64,000 nt of DNA from Notolepis coatsorum (GCA_963971535.1 OZ020589.1:85537258-85601257); one strand, 5' to 3'. Positions 23,448 through 37,135 are shown, counted from the first letter of the stretch. Numbers and translations are program-made. Notes: generated from the sequence alone by a model not told the origin.

Positions 23448-23636
23448 TGATTGATTGATTGAAAACTTTATTAACAGATTGCAGAATGGGTACAATATAG
23501 TACAGCTCAATACACACAATTGTTAAGGGGATGCAGACCAGAGAAAGACTTTCGTCTTGTTTACATCAGGGTCCCCCATTTTCAATTCATCAGGACAGAC
23601 ATACATGACATACAGATAGACAGTACTGCTACATCT
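23448..23636 (-). mobile_element. Antisense LINE B 3' end nested in LINE B
   Basis: Starts at TTGATTGATTGATTG and runs antisense through the UTR to CAGTACTGCTACATCTATG. The host LINE B resumes with TACTGTACTGTACCC. The same junctions recur at 24340-24517. Confidence 0.85.
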
Positions 23637-23729
23637 ATGTACTGTACTGTACCCATTCTGCAATCTGTTAATAAAGTTTTCAATCAATCAAACACAACTA
23701 CTGTACATAACGTTAAATAGACCGTGGAC

Positions 23730-24242
23730 GACGTACCCCCCCCCCCCCCCCCCCCCGCACACAACCTACAGCATAACTTCCCACAGTAACGTTAACCAAA
23801 TACTGTGGGCGACGCAGCCCCCCGCCCCCCTCCCACATACAACCTACAGCATAACTTTTATATCAGTATAATACAACTCTCAAAGCCAACGTAGAGTTTG
23901 TGCACTACTGTACATTTTAACTAGCACTTACCAGCCTCGGGACTCGGCAGTTCTGTTGTACAATGTGGTAGAAAAGATCGCTCCTGTGAAAAGCAAGCCC
24001 CGCCCCCAGCCTAGTGAATGAGAAAAGCCTGCCCCTAGTGGAGCAGGACAGTCCCTACACAGTACACTACACAAAATGATCACATCACTGTGATCCAATG
24101 TCCTGACCCTGACTCCTGCTACATCACTGTCCTGCTACAGTACATCACTGTGATCCAATGTCCTGACTCCTGCTACATCACTGTCCTGCTACAGTACATC
24201 ACTGTGATCCACTGTCCTGCTACTGTTGCATCACTGTCCTGC
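23730..24242. repeat. Duplicated block and inverted satellite relic
   Basis: A poly(C) run at about 23738-23756 precedes two copies of ACAACCTACAGCATAACTT. The part 23871-24083 is copied at 24965-25107 with an internal deletion. From 24100 to 24240 the words CCTGCTACATCACTGTCCTG are the reverse complement of the 15.6-kb minisatellite. Confidence 0.8.
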
Positions 24243-24577
24243 ACAGTATGATGAATTGAAAATGGGGGACCCTGATGTAAACAAGACAAACGTCTTTCTC
24301 TGGTCTGCATCCCCTTAACAATTGTATGTATTGAGCTGTTTTGATTGATTGATTGAAAACTTTATTAACAGATTGCAGAATGGGTACAATACAGTACAGC
24401 TCAATACACACAATTGTTAAGGGGATGCAGACCAGAGAAAGACTTTCGTCTTGTTTACATCAGGGTCCCCATACATGACATACAGATAGACAGTAGGCCT
24501 ACTGCTACATCTATGTACTGTACTGTACCCATTCTGCAATCTGTTAATAAAGTTTTCAATCAATTCAATCAATCAAA
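24243..24577 (+). mobile_element. Second copy of the composite LINE B tail
   Basis: It carries the same plus/minus/plus arrangement of LINE B ends as 23346-23695, with a 40-base internal deletion and an insertion GGCCTA. The shared nested junctions show one ancestral composite that was copied. Confidence 0.85.
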
Positions 24578-24965
24578 CATGTATATATTCCCTCCCCGCC
24601 GTATGTATATTTCTCTCCCACCCACCCACCCCCTCCTAATGTACAGTCCCCTCCCCATCATATGTATATACTCTGTCAGGATCTAGGGGTAACAGTACTG
24701 TATATTTGAATACCGGTTATGTCACAATTTACAAATGTATCAGTACTAAATACCTATATGTCCCTAATACCCTATGCCATAAATGTCATGTATGTTGTGT
24801 ATGTCATAAATGTCTATATGAATTGAAAATGGGGGACCCTGATGGAAACAAGACAAACGTCTTTCTCAGGTCTGCATCCCCTTAACAATTGTATGTATTG
24901 AGCCGTACTGTATTGTACCCATTCTGCAATCTGTTAAATAAAGTTTTCATTCATTCATTCATTCA
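24578..24965 (+). mobile_element. LINE B 3' UTR fragment
   Basis: Matches 36760-37135 nearly base for base: CCCTCCCCGCCGTATGTATA, GATCTAGGGGTAACAGTACT, the terminal block and an (ATTC)n tail. Confidence 0.9.
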
Positions 24966-25107
24966 CAACTCTCAAAGCCAACGTAGAGTAGAAAAGATCG
25001 CTCCTGTGAATTAGAAAAGCCAGCCCCGCCCCCAGCCTAGTGAATGAGAAAAGCCTGCCCCTAGTGGAGCAGGACAGTCCCTACACAGTACAGTACACAA
25101 AATGATC
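24965..25107. repeat. Copy of the 23.9-24.1 kb block
   Basis: CAACTCTCAAAGCCAACGTA, GAAAAGATCGCTCCTGTGAA and GAGCAGGACAGTCCCTACAC are shared. About 75 bases present in the first copy are missing here. Confidence 0.85.
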
Positions 25108-25622
<515 letters not shown>

Positions 25623-25799
25623 CCGCAGTGCACCATGGGAGATGTAGCCTACATGGGGTATAGTGAGTTTCCTTTGGAGCTAAATACAGAACACTACATG
25701 GAAATAACACCACATAATAATAACAACAACAACATAACAGATGCTTTGAAAAAACTTGACCATTGAAGATGAGGAAGATTTACATTTGTGTCAATGTAC

Positions 25800-26235
25800 A
25801 CAAGGCAATGCGTCTCTCCTAGTTACACATACACACAGTCCTCATATCCCTTCTAGTTACACATACACACAGTCCTCATATCCCTCCTAGTTACACACAG
25901 TCCTCATATCCCTCCTAGTTACACACTGCCCTCATATCCCCCTAGTTACACACATTACTCATATCCCTCCTAGTTACACATACTGTACACACAGTCCTCA
26001 TATGCCTCCTAGTTACATACACACACAGTCCTCATATGCCTCCTACAGTAGTTACACATACACACAGTCCTCATATCCCTCCTAGTAGTTACACACACAG
26101 TCCTCATATCCCTCCTAGTTACTGTACACATACACACAGTCCTCATATCCCCCCTAGCTACACACAGTCCTCATATCCCTCCTAGTTACACACAGTCCTC
26201 ATATCCCCCCTAATTACACACAGTCCTCATATCCA
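25800..26235. repeat. Minisatellite, CCTCCTAGTTACACA unit
   Basis: Around a dozen copies of CACAGTCCTCATATCCCTCC plus a variable TAGTTACACATACA part, 26 to 40 bp long. Confidence 0.9.
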
Positions 26236-26539
26236 AATGTCCAAATGTACATATTGTTCGCTGGAAGGGTCAAATGTTTTTAGATGAATTGATTTTCTCA
26301 AACAAACTGACAAACAAACATAAATAGCACAAACTGCATACAGAGAGCTGTGATAAACAGAGTTTGTCTCAAAGTTTTGTTTCAAATAGTTTTAATGACG
26401 TGTCGTAACATCATCCAACAGCGACCTCTATGCAAAAGAGCCCCCCTTGGTATTGCAATTTGTTTACAGTTCTTGTTTTGGTCCGATGTGTGGGTTGGAG
26501 TTCAGTAAGTTATTATATTGTGAATGTCTCCAGACCTCT
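26236..26539. other. No gene recognised
   Basis: AT-rich unassigned sequence between the minisatellite and the hAT target duplication. Confidence 0.4.
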
Positions 26540-26547
26540 CTTGGTAG

Positions 26548-27648
26548 CAGTGGTGGAAAGTACTTTCACTCAAGTACTGTAGCAAGTACTGTAGCAAGTA
26601 CAAGAACACCAGCAACTAGGACAGAGAGACTTCGGCTCAGCTTCTTCCCCCAGGCCATCAGAGCCTTGAACACTGAACTCTCCACACACAAGCACATGAG
26701 CACACACACAACACACACACACTGTACACGCTCACACACTAGCAGCCACTTTAACATGAGCACACACAGACACTCATGCTGCACACACTCACACTTATGG
26801 TCACTTTACAAAAGGAAAGGTCACTTTAAAAATTGTATAGTATAACTTGAGATTGTATAATATAGCATTGTATAGCAGTGTACATAAAGACCCAGTGCCT
26901 CATCCTTAGCTAACAGTGTATTGCACTATCACAGGACCTAGCATGTCTTACCAACTCATGTACATATACCGATATGCCCTACTTTGATTACTTGTATTAT
27001 TGCACAAATGTTGTTCTATTGGATTCTTATTATATTATTATTATTGTATTATGCACAATCGTTGCGGGCAAGACCCCCCGCATTTCACTGTATACTTGTA
27101 TGCCGTGACAAATAAAACGCTTGACTTGACTTGAGTACAATTTCGAGCTACTTGTACTTTATATGAGTATTTTAATTTGAGGGAACTTTATACTTTTACT
27201 CCACTGCATTTCAAAGGAAATATTGTACTTTTTACTCCGCTACATTTATCTGAACCCATCAGTTACTAGTTACTTTGAAGACAAATATTTTGCATAGAAA
27301 ACATAACTGGATGACATACCACTTTAACATAACCTTTAATCAGAGAAGCATAACTGGACCACATACCACCTTAACATAACCTTTCATCAGAGCAGCATAA
27401 CTGGACCACATAAGACATTAACATAACTTTTAGAGGTCAATGGATCGAGGCTTGAATACGCCCAAGCACTGGAATACACAAACATAATGTAGAATGCATA
27501 CTTTTACTTTAGATACTTCTAAGTACATTCAATAGCAAATACTTCTCTACTTTTACTTAAGTAGAATTTTAATGGAGGACTTTTACCATTTATCTGGGTA
27601 TTTCTACTTTTATTTAAGTAAAGGAACTGTGTACTTCTTCCACCACTG
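26548..27648. mobile_element. hAT non-autonomous element with nested LINE C
   Basis: Ends CAGTGGTGGAA and TTCCACCACTG are inverted, and CTTGGTAG is duplicated at 26540-26547 and 27649-27656. The interior words ACTCAAGTACTGTA and TACTCCACTGCATTTCA are typical of a very abundant fish family. A LINE C end occupies 26600-27134. No transposase is present. Confidence 0.93.
26600..27134 (+). mobile_element. LINE C 3' end with ORF terminus
   Basis: TRTERLRLSFFPQAIRALNT is the C-terminal phrase of CR1/Rex1-like LINEs. A long UTR with CA repeats follows, then GCAAGACCCCCCGCATTTC, GTGACAAATAAAACG and a TTGACTTGACTTGA tail. The 5' part is missing. Confidence 0.85.
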
Positions 27649-27756
27649 CTTGGTAGAGCCTGAGGTGTGGCCAGAAGTAGCAACCCCTCCCCTGTACCCA
27701 TTCAACTCCAACCCACACATGAGCATACATAACCCATCAGACAGTCTCTTTTTCAC

Positions 27757-27833
27757 ATACCTGATGAAATGCTACACCTGATGAGATTCTTATATTATAA
27801 GAATCTCATCAGGTGTAGCATTTCATCAGGTAT
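27757..27833. repeat. Perfect 77-bp palindrome
   Basis: Arms 27757-27794 and 27796-27833 are exact reverse complements around a single T at 27795. Each arm contains CCTGATGAAATGCTACACC. Confidence 0.97.
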
Positions 27834-28387
27834 ACTGTAGGATTATGTACCCGGTACATAGCTTTACCTACTGCCCCGTACATGTACTGTATATACAATC
27901 ACACACACACACACTGGAAGGCCTATGGCATGTTTAAATTTACTTTCCATCTCTCTCTCTATAATTCTCCCTCTCTCTCTGTCCAGGAGGATTGAGACCA
28001 GCTATCTCCAGTGATACACACACACACACACACACTCAAATGCACACATGCACAGACCCACACTTTGCCCAATAGGTCCTCTAATTGTCCCCGCTGGGAC
28101 CACATGAGGACCTATCACAGAAGTCTTCATCGCATCTCTCTGCTCTCGTCTGCTCACCTCTTTTCATCTCTCTCTCCCCCCACTCTTTATGCCTCTCTTC
28201 CCATATCTACTCACCTCTTCTCATCGCTCTCTCCTCCACTCTTTATATCTCTCTTCCCATATCTGCTCACCTCTTCTCACCTCTCTCTCTCCCCCTCTTT
28301 ATATATCTCTTCCCATATACTCACCTCTTCTCATCTCTCTCTATATGGCTCCCTGTGATCCCCTCTATTCCGTTTTGCATTATACTC
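27834..28387. repeat. CT-rich region with a degenerate 60-bp repeat
   Basis: Short CA and CT runs are followed at 28140-28345 by three or four copies of a unit containing CTCTCTTCCCATATCT and CTCACCTCTTCTCATC. The open frames here are translations of the repeats. Confidence 0.75.
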
Positions 28388-29822
<1,435 letters not shown>

Positions 29823-30009
29823 GCCTGTGCTGTCTCTGGGTAAAATAAATCTACCCTGCAGATCTTTCAACGACTATTTGGGACCTTTTTTTTATGGTGT
29901 ATTCGTTTTTTTTGTTTCTATGTGATGATAATTAGAAAAAAAAGTAAGCAATTTTGAGTTTAGTAAATAAATGCTTAGATTTCTTAAAGTGACATGACGG
30001 GACGTTTTT
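29823..30009. other. Short unassigned spacer
   Basis: AT-rich; no feature recognised. Confidence 0.4.
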
Positions 30010-30243
30010 GAACGTGAGTTGTAGTGAGTGAGTTGTAGTGAGTGAGTGAGTTGTTAGTGAGTGAGTTGTAGTGAGTGAGTTGTAGTGAGTGTGTTGTAGT
30101 GAGTGAGTTGGACTGAATGAGTTGGACTGCGTGAGTGAGTGAGTGAGTGAGTGAGTGAGTGAGTGAGTGAGTGAGTGAGTGAGTGAGTGAGTGAGTGAGT
30201 GAGTGAGTGAGTGAGTGAGTGAGTGAGTGAGTGAGTGAGTGAG
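30010..30243. repeat. (GTGA)n microsatellite
   Basis: Degenerate GAGTTGTAGT words lead into about 28 pure GTGA units from 30131. Confidence 0.97.
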
Positions 30244-30309
30244 TTGGGTTGAAGAGGAATTAAGTGGATTTCCTTTGCAAACGTGAATAATGTGGTCAAT
30301 AGGTGATTA

Positions 30310-30535
30310 TTTTCTAATCTGTAGTAAAGTGTGTCATCACAAATATGTTTTAATCTGTAGTAAAGTGTGCCATCACCGACTATGTTTTAATCTGTAGTAA
30401 AGTGTGCCATCACCAAATATGCTTTAATCTGTAGTAAAGTGTGTCATCACTGAATATGTTTTAATCTGTAATAAGGTGTGGCATCACCAAATATGTTTTA
30501 ATCTGTGGTAAAGTGTGCCATCGCCAATTTTTTTT
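30310..30535. repeat. About 52-bp tandem repeat block
   Basis: Six copies of a unit built on AATCTGTAGTAAAGTGTG and CCATCACCAAATATGTTTT. Spacing is irregular at 36 to 39 bp for most copies. Confidence 0.85.
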
Positions 30536-31010
30536 CATCTGTGTCTGGTCAGGTGCGTCTGTCACAGAATCACGTTTACATCTGTCAAGGTCATCGAATG
30601 TGTTTACTGTTATGGTGCTCTGACATCAGATTTAGTCCTATAGATCAAGTAATTATTATTATTATTACTATAGCCTAGCATGAATGATGTTCAGATTCAG
30701 TGGCCTGGTTGTGCCTTTGAGTCTGTGTGGCGGCATGTGTGCGTTTAAGCCCAGCCGCTTAGCTCGAATCTGTGGGGAAGCCTGTTGAAACACGATTGTG
30801 TTTTTCAGGATTTTTGCTCGCTTGGTGGTCATATGAGTAAACTGAATTGGTTGTTGTGAGTTTGATCTTGTTTTTTGGTAATGACATTGATTTGGGCCTA
30901 ATAGTCCCAGTGTCATTGTGGGGTTAAAGTCAGTTTAATTTGACTTCATTGTAAAATACACCGGTCCGAGGCAATCCTGCCCAGTCGATAAAGATTCCAA
31001 CGTTCTCAGT
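30536..31010. other. Unique-looking non-coding sequence
   Basis: No repeat family, RNA gene or convincing coding frame is recognised. Confidence 0.4.
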
Positions 31011-31200
31011 TTAACCACTTATGCATCAGGCAACAAATGGGGCTAATTTTGAATAACACGCCTGATGATTGCATACCCAAAGTAATTTGTGATTTATTAT
31101 ACTTCATACTTATAGCACGAGTCTGGTCTCTTCTGAAAGGAAACATTCTGAACATTCTTCCACAATAAAGAAGAATCACTCTTGCTAATTAAATAGAGTT
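31011..31200 (+). mobile_element. Putative TTAA-type element, left part
   Basis: TTAACCACTTATGCATCAGG begins the segment. ACTTATAGCACGAGTCTGGT and TCTTCTGAAAGGAAACATTC resemble the sequence after 6240. The right end is unclear. Confidence 0.4.
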
Positions 31201-31260
31201 ACAGAGGTTTGAAGAGAGTGAGGGAAATGTACAGAGAGAAAGAGATAGAGAGAGTGAGAG

Positions 31261-32261
<1,001 letters not shown>

Positions 32262-32578
32262 GCGCTATGGCTGGCGCTTCAACCCTTCTTTGCTCTCGGA
32301 GAAAGCATTTATGGAAACGAATGATACCGGTGATGTCTCTGACGCTACATTGTGGGAGTCTGTTAAGGTGGTTTGAGAGGGCACATTATATCTTATGAAG
32401 CCTCTGAAAAGAGAGAAAGACATAAGCGCTTGGCTGAAATAGAAACACAACTTCACTCGTAGGAGCAGGTTTACAGACTCTCACAATCCCAAACGGACCT
32501 AAATAATATTAAAACATTTAAGTATGAATACAACTCTATTCTGGGCAAGCCGGTTAGCACCCTCCTCCTTAACTCATT
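32262..32578 (+). pseudogene. L1-clade LINE ORF2 fragment
   Basis: The frame reads GWRFNPSLLSEKAFMETN and LWESVKVV. After a 1-base shift it continues RGHIISYEASEKREKD, then LAEIETQ and TDLNNIKTLKYEYNSILGKP. This phrase order lies between the endonuclease and reverse transcriptase of vertebrate L1/Tx1 ORF2 proteins. The fragment starts abruptly and is cut on the right by a TTAA element at 32579. A frameshift near 32367 and two stops show it is dead. Confidence 0.75.
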
Positions 32579-32964
32579 GGACGCAGACAACGTTTATATA
32601 CGTGTTTGTCCGACAACCGTATACACTTTATTTGATCGTTATTTCTTTTATTCAATATTTCTATTCATTACAGGCCCACTGACTCTGCGTTAACATTGGG
32701 AATCGCATTGAGAATGCCTAGGTGCAATAACGGCCGCATCACGCTAGACGGCGGTATCGAGCACCCTTTCTACCCTTGTATCTTTCTATGTGGGAAGGCC
32801 CCAGGTTGGATTACATTTTTCCTTGTTGGGCAATACCAACGGTTCTGCCGGTTACATTGAAGCGTGTCAGATATCTCCGATCCATATGTTGTGGTGAATT
32901 ATGCCGTCGAGCAAATGGACATTGGATATACCGGATGGCGATCAACCAATTGGAATATTCTTTT

Positions 32965-33438
32965 TTTTTATCCACTTTTTCTCCCATTTTCTATATTTTC
33001 TCCCATCCCAATTTCGTATCATCCAATTCAACCCTCCCCTGTCACGAACGCTGTTTCTTGCCTCCCACAAGCCGGCTGCAATGTGGACTAAGTCATACAT
33101 AGCACAAGTCCCCTCCGGTACTTGAGGTAACAACAGTCGCATCTTTTCATCTGCGCAGCTCGATCTCTCAGTGGCGAGGAGTAACGCGTGGGAGGCTCAC
33201 GCTGCCCCCGACACTTCCTGATTCTACTGCGCAGGCGCACCAACCGACCTGTAGGAGTCGCTGTCCACAACGCCCGATCCCCACCCATCAGTTTCCCACC
33301 CCCTAATACGGCCAATGTGTATTAGTATGAACGACCAGCTAAACTGAAAGCAATGTGGAGCGCTGGGCTCGAACAGGCGAGCCCAGCGTCTCCGCATTCG
33401 TGACGAGCGCCTTGCCCACTATGCCACGTAGCCGCCCC
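32965..33438 (-). mobile_element. tRNA-derived SINE, copy 2
   Basis: The minus-strand head shows TGGCATAGTGGGCAAGGCGC (A box) and GTTCGAGCCC (B box), and the element ends in poly(A). The target duplication CAATTGGAATATTCTTTT is exact at 32947-32964 and 33439-33456. The head includes a hairpin at 33352-33398 with loop AACAGG on the plus strand. Confidence 0.95.
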
Positions 33439-33599
33439 CAATTGGAATATTCTTTTGGATTACTCCCGGCCACAGGTAAGGGCAATTTGACGTACATTTT
33501 TGCTTGATCCTGCAATGCTTTCATACTGATCGGGCTGATAACAGTTTTTAGTGTTTAATGCAAATGTCGGTACTGACAATCAAATAATCAGAAACGACC

Positions 33600-33620
33600 C
33601 CCCCCCCCCCCCCCCCCCCT
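33600..33620. repeat. Poly(C) run
   Basis: More than 20 consecutive C residues, likely G-quadruplex-forming on the minus strand. Confidence 0.9.
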
Positions 33621-33780
33621 TTCATGCATTCATTATAGAACATAATACCTATAATGTGGATTTGATTCCGGAACAATAGCGGGTTCAGGAAGGAAACGGC
33701 AACGTCTACAATGTAAACGACGTATACTGCCGTAACTAAGCATTTCATGAATTACCCTAGACCACTCTAAAACGTAAGGT

Positions 33781-34296
33781 TATGTATATAACCAAGTTCT
33801 ATGAGTTATGGTGACGCTCAGCATCAAACTGCACTGTACTTCACTTCGTGCACGAGCACTGAATAAAAAATTCCACCATGTAGCAACCCAACCCCGTGGC
33901 AAGGCTGTAGCAGTGGAGCGCAAAGGAAGACCCAGACCCACCGAAGGGACTGGATCCCCTGGAAAAAGGGGGCCCGGAGAGGTCAATGACGCCAGGCATC
34001 AAGACCCCACCAGGCGGTCACTTAGTGACACCGCCCCCCACATCGCCAGCGTATTCGGATAAGGCCCCTCCAAGAGCGGGCCCTTTCCCCCCAATAGCAC
34101 ACCGCCTGGCACACTGACCCTGCAGAACAGGCAGTCAGCATGGCCGTAAGCACTCAAAAAAGGTTAACCAACGGAAGCAGGCAGCGCACCGGGGAAACCA
34201 GGCAGCAGGCTGTAACCTGAGCCTGGAGCACTGCGGACGAAACAGGCGCCAAAGGAGTCAGCTGAAAACAGCCCCCCCGGCGGAAGGGGCGTATGC
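33781..34296. mobile_element. Unassigned repeat split by LINE B, left part
   Basis: TATGTATATAACCAAGTTCT and a GC-rich, stop-poor body resemble a dispersed fish element. Related-looking sequence resumes at 37459-37640, with CTATAACCCCTCAAG. Family not determined. Confidence 0.35.
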
Positions 34297-37135
34297 TGGC
34301 GTTGTTGATCACCAATGCGATTCGACACAAACCACCATTGACCTCATTTTGACCACTGACAAGTCAATGATCTCCAGTAAAGGGGTGATAGCATGTGGGT
34401 TAAGTGATCATTATATGATTTTCTGTACCCGCAAAAAGCTAAAACAGAAGGCCGGCTGTCACAAAACAGTCACATCTAGAGACCTCAAAACTTACTCTAG
34501 AGAGGCCTTTAACCTAGAACTGGGGAGCTTGGACTGGTCAGATGAACTCAGTGGTACACAGGTTGAAGAAACATGGCTTGGATTCAAAACCAAATTCACA
34601 GCAATACTCAACAACATGGCACCGATAAGAACCACCAGGGTTAAAAATCGCGCTGAGGCATGGATGCACACTGAAATACTGGCCGCTATGAAAACCAGAG
34701 ACAAAAAATGCTCTGAACTTCATAAAAGTCAGACAAAGCTTTCCAAAAGCTCAAACAGTGAACTCCAAGCCCACGTGGTTGAACTAAAAATCCAAAGAAA
34801 CAGACTAAGAAATGACGTAAACACCATGATCAGAACCGCAAAAAGAAATTTCATCAACGACAAAACTGAGGAAAACAAAAACAAACCCAGCGAATTTTGG
34901 AAATTACTCAATAATCAACTAGGCTGCAGTAAAAAACTTAAAACCAGATTCTCAAACATAAACATAAAGACGGACAACACGCTCATCACAGACAAGCTGG
35001 ATGTAGCCAATTACTTAAACATCTTCTTCACAAACATAGCCACAACACTGGTAAACAAACTACCCTCCCACTCAGGGCATTATGGGGTAGAACACATAGT
35101 AGCATACTACAAAAACCTAGGGGTCCACAAAGACGACTTCAAACTTGAAATGGTAACAACCGATGAGGTACTCAAAAAATTGAGCGCCCTCCAACCTAAC
35201 AAGGCCACTGGCCATGACAACATCCCCTCCAAATTCCTCAGAGACGCAGCAGCCGCCATCACCCCAGTCATCACACACATAATAAACCTCTCTATAAAAC
35301 AGGGGCACGTCCCCAAGGACTTCAAAATTGCGAGAGTGACCCCTCTACACAAAAAGGGCAGCAAATTAGACCCAGGCAACTACCGCCCTGTTTCTATTCT
35401 TACCTCCATCTCGAAAGTCATGGAGAAAATAGTCTATGAACAGGTCGAAAAGTACTTGGCGGAAAAAAATCTAATCTACGAATTCCAATCTGGCTTCAGA
35501 ACGTCCCACTCCACTGACACATGCCTCCTCTATTTGAACGACCACATCAAACAAGAGGTGGACGCGGGCAAATACTGCGGCATGGTCATGCTGGACCTAC
35601 AAAAGGCCTTCGACACTGTCAATCACTCCATTCTAATGGACAAGCTAAAAGCAATTGGTTTTGATAGCTTATCAGTGAGCTGGATGCAATCCTACCTGGA
35701 GGGGAGAGAACAGATGGTAGAGGTAAACGGTACTCTATCCCCCCCCCTCACAGTGAGCTGTGGTGTTCCACAAGGAAGCATACTAGGACCGCTACTCTTC
35801 CTAATTTATGCAAATGACATGTCGTCAGCCTGTGACTGCAACTTGTTCCTGTTTGCGGACGACTCAGCCCTGCTGGTCTCTGACAAGAACAAATTGCAGG
35901 TTGAAAAAACCCTCAGCACGGAACTAGGCAAAATCTGCATATGGCTCGCTGATAACAAACTATCATTACACATGGGCAAAACAGAGTCCATTCTCTTCGG
36001 TTCAAATAACAAACTCAGCAAGACCGACGGATTCTCAGTTACAGTGGGTGACAATATTGTCACAAGGAAAGACGAAATTACCTACCTGGGTTCCATCCTA
36101 GAGGCAAATCTTTCCTGTGACAAAATGGCATCCAATGTAATAAAAAAAGTCAACCAACGAACTAGATTCTTGTACCGGATCTCCTCTCTGGTAAACAAGA
36201 ATACCCTGAAGACTCTGGCAGGAGCACTCATTCAAGGGTACTATGACTATGCGTGCACCTCATGGTACCAAAGCACCTCAAAGGCGCTTAAAACAAAATT
36301 ACAAACATCACAAAACAAACTGGTCAGACTACTACTTGACCTGAACCCCAGAACCCACCTCACCCCTGCCCACTTTGCCAACCTAGGATGGCTTAGAGTA
36401 GACGACAGAGTACAGCAACTTGCAATGGGCCTGGTCTACAAGATACACTATACGACCGGGGTGCCCATGTACATGTCAAAATACTTCCCAAAGGTCAGTG
36501 AATACCACAACCACTACACCAGAGGAAGCTCAACAAATCATGTTAAACCTAGATTCGGCTCAAACAAGGGACTAAACACGTTTCGCAATTATGCCACAAC
36601 AATGTGGAACGCCCTACCCAAAGCTGTAAAGGAATGTGAATCCCTGCCCACATTCAAAACCGCTCTTAAAGAGCACCTACGGGAGGCTGCAATTCGAAAC
36701 TGGCCACCGTAAATGCCCAAAACCCCCACCACCTCCTAATAGACAGTCTCCTCACCACCGCATGTATATATTCCCTCCCCGCCGTATGTATATTTCCCTC
36801 CCACCCACCCACCCCCTCCTAATGTACAGTCCCCTCCCCATCATATGTATATACTCTGTCAGGATCTAGGGGTAACAGTACTGTATATTTGAATACCGTT
36901 ATGTCACAAATGTATCAGTACTAAATACCTATATGTCCCTATGCCATAAATGTCATGTATGTTGTGTATGTCATAAATGTCTATATGAATTGAAAATGGG
37001 GGACCCTGATGGAAACAAGACAAACGTCTTTCTCAGGTCTGCATCCCCTTAACAATTGTATGTATTGAGCCGTACTGTATTGTACCCATTCTGCAATCTG
37101 TTAAATAAAGTTTTCATTCATTCATTCATTCAACA
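34297..37135 (+). mobile_element. LINE B, best-preserved copy
   Basis: A non-LTR retrotransposon with a continuous ORF and complete 3' UTR, 5'-truncated in the endonuclease. The UTR begins after TAA at 36712 and includes GATCTAGGGGTAACAGTACT and the terminal block AATTGAAAATGGGGGACCC to TTAAATAAAG. It ends in (ATTC)n. Two extra tails follow (37136-37458). The clade within the Jockey/CR1/L2 group is not resolved. Confidence 0.9.
34349..36712 (+). CDS. LINE B endonuclease C-end and reverse transcriptase (ORF2, 5'-truncated)
   Basis: The protein copies element RNA into DNA at a nicked target. From the first ATG the frame gives 787 residues and is also open upstream to about 34297, where TTIDLILT precedes the ATG, so the ATG is only the first methionine left after truncation. 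GLSDHYMIF (about residue 17) is the end of the APE endonuclease. KATGHDNIPSKFLRDA opens the reverse transcriptase. Motif A is MLDLQKAFD (414-422, catalytic D416), GVPQGSILGPLLF starts at 472, and FADD is at 502-505. The C-terminal domain carries LGWLRVDDRVQQLAMG. No RNase H is evident. No stop or frameshift occurs, so the reverse transcriptase could be intact. Copies at 18.4, 22.2 and 49.0 kb are close relatives. Confidence 0.9.
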   Translation: MTTDKSMISSKGVIACGLSDHYMIFCTRKKLKQKAGCHKTVTSRDLKTYSREAFNLELGSLDWSDELSGTQVEETWLGFKTKFTAILNNMAPIRTTRVKNRAEAWMHTEILAAMKTRDKKCSELHKSQTKLSKSSNSELQAHVVELKIQRNRLRNDVNTMIRTAKRNFINDKTEENKNKPSEFWKLLNNQLGCSKKLKTRFSNINIKTDNTLITDKLDVANYLNIFFTNIATTLVNKLPSHSGHYGVEHIVAYYKNLGVHKDDFKLEMVTTDEVLKKLSALQPNKATGHDNIPSKFLRDAAAAITPVITHIINLSIKQGHVPKDFKIARVTPLHKKGSKLDPGNYRPVSILTSISKVMEKIVYEQVEKYLAEKNLIYEFQSGFRTSHSTDTCLLYLNDHIKQEVDAGKYCGMVMLDLQKAFDTVNHSILMDKLKAIGFDSLSVSWMQSYLEGREQMVEVNGTLSPPLTVSCGVPQGSILGPLLFLIYANDMSSACDCNLFLFADDSALLVSDKNKLQVEKTLSTELGKICIWLADNKLSLHMGKTESILFGSNNKLSKTDGFSVTVGDNIVTRKDEITYLGSILEANLSCDKMASNVIKKVNQRTRFLYRISSLVNKNTLKTLAGALIQGYYDYACTSWYQSTSKALKTKLQTSQNKLVRLLLDLNPRTHLTPAHFANLGWLRVDDRVQQLAMGLVYKIHYTTGVPMYMSKYFPKVSEYHNHYTRGSSTNHVKPRFGSNKGLNTFRNYATTMWNALPKAVKECESLPTFKTALKEHLREAAIRNWPP

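Larger units (their letters stand above)
22203..23695 (+). mobile_element. LINE B copy, truncated, with nested hAT and nested LINE B
   Basis: Coding sequence starts at QNKLVRLLLDLTPRTHLTPA and continues to NAVKE-like text, split by a hAT element at 22547-23109. The 3' UTR is split by an antisense LINE B end at 23448-23636 and then closes with CTGCAATCTGTTAATAAAG and (CAAT)n. Confidence 0.9.
32579..33780. mobile_element. TTAA-type element with a SINE inside
   Basis: It starts TTAACTCATTGGACGCAGAC inside the L1 scrap. ATGGACATTGGATATACCGG and CAATTGGAATATTC parallel the complete element at 57568-58314. TTTCATGAATTACCCTAGAC near 33747 matches its later part. The right terminus was not found. 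Confidence 0.6.

Noticed and set aside
34492-36063. Minus-strand frames of 60-90 codons
   Set aside because: They are shadows of the LINE B reverse transcriptase.
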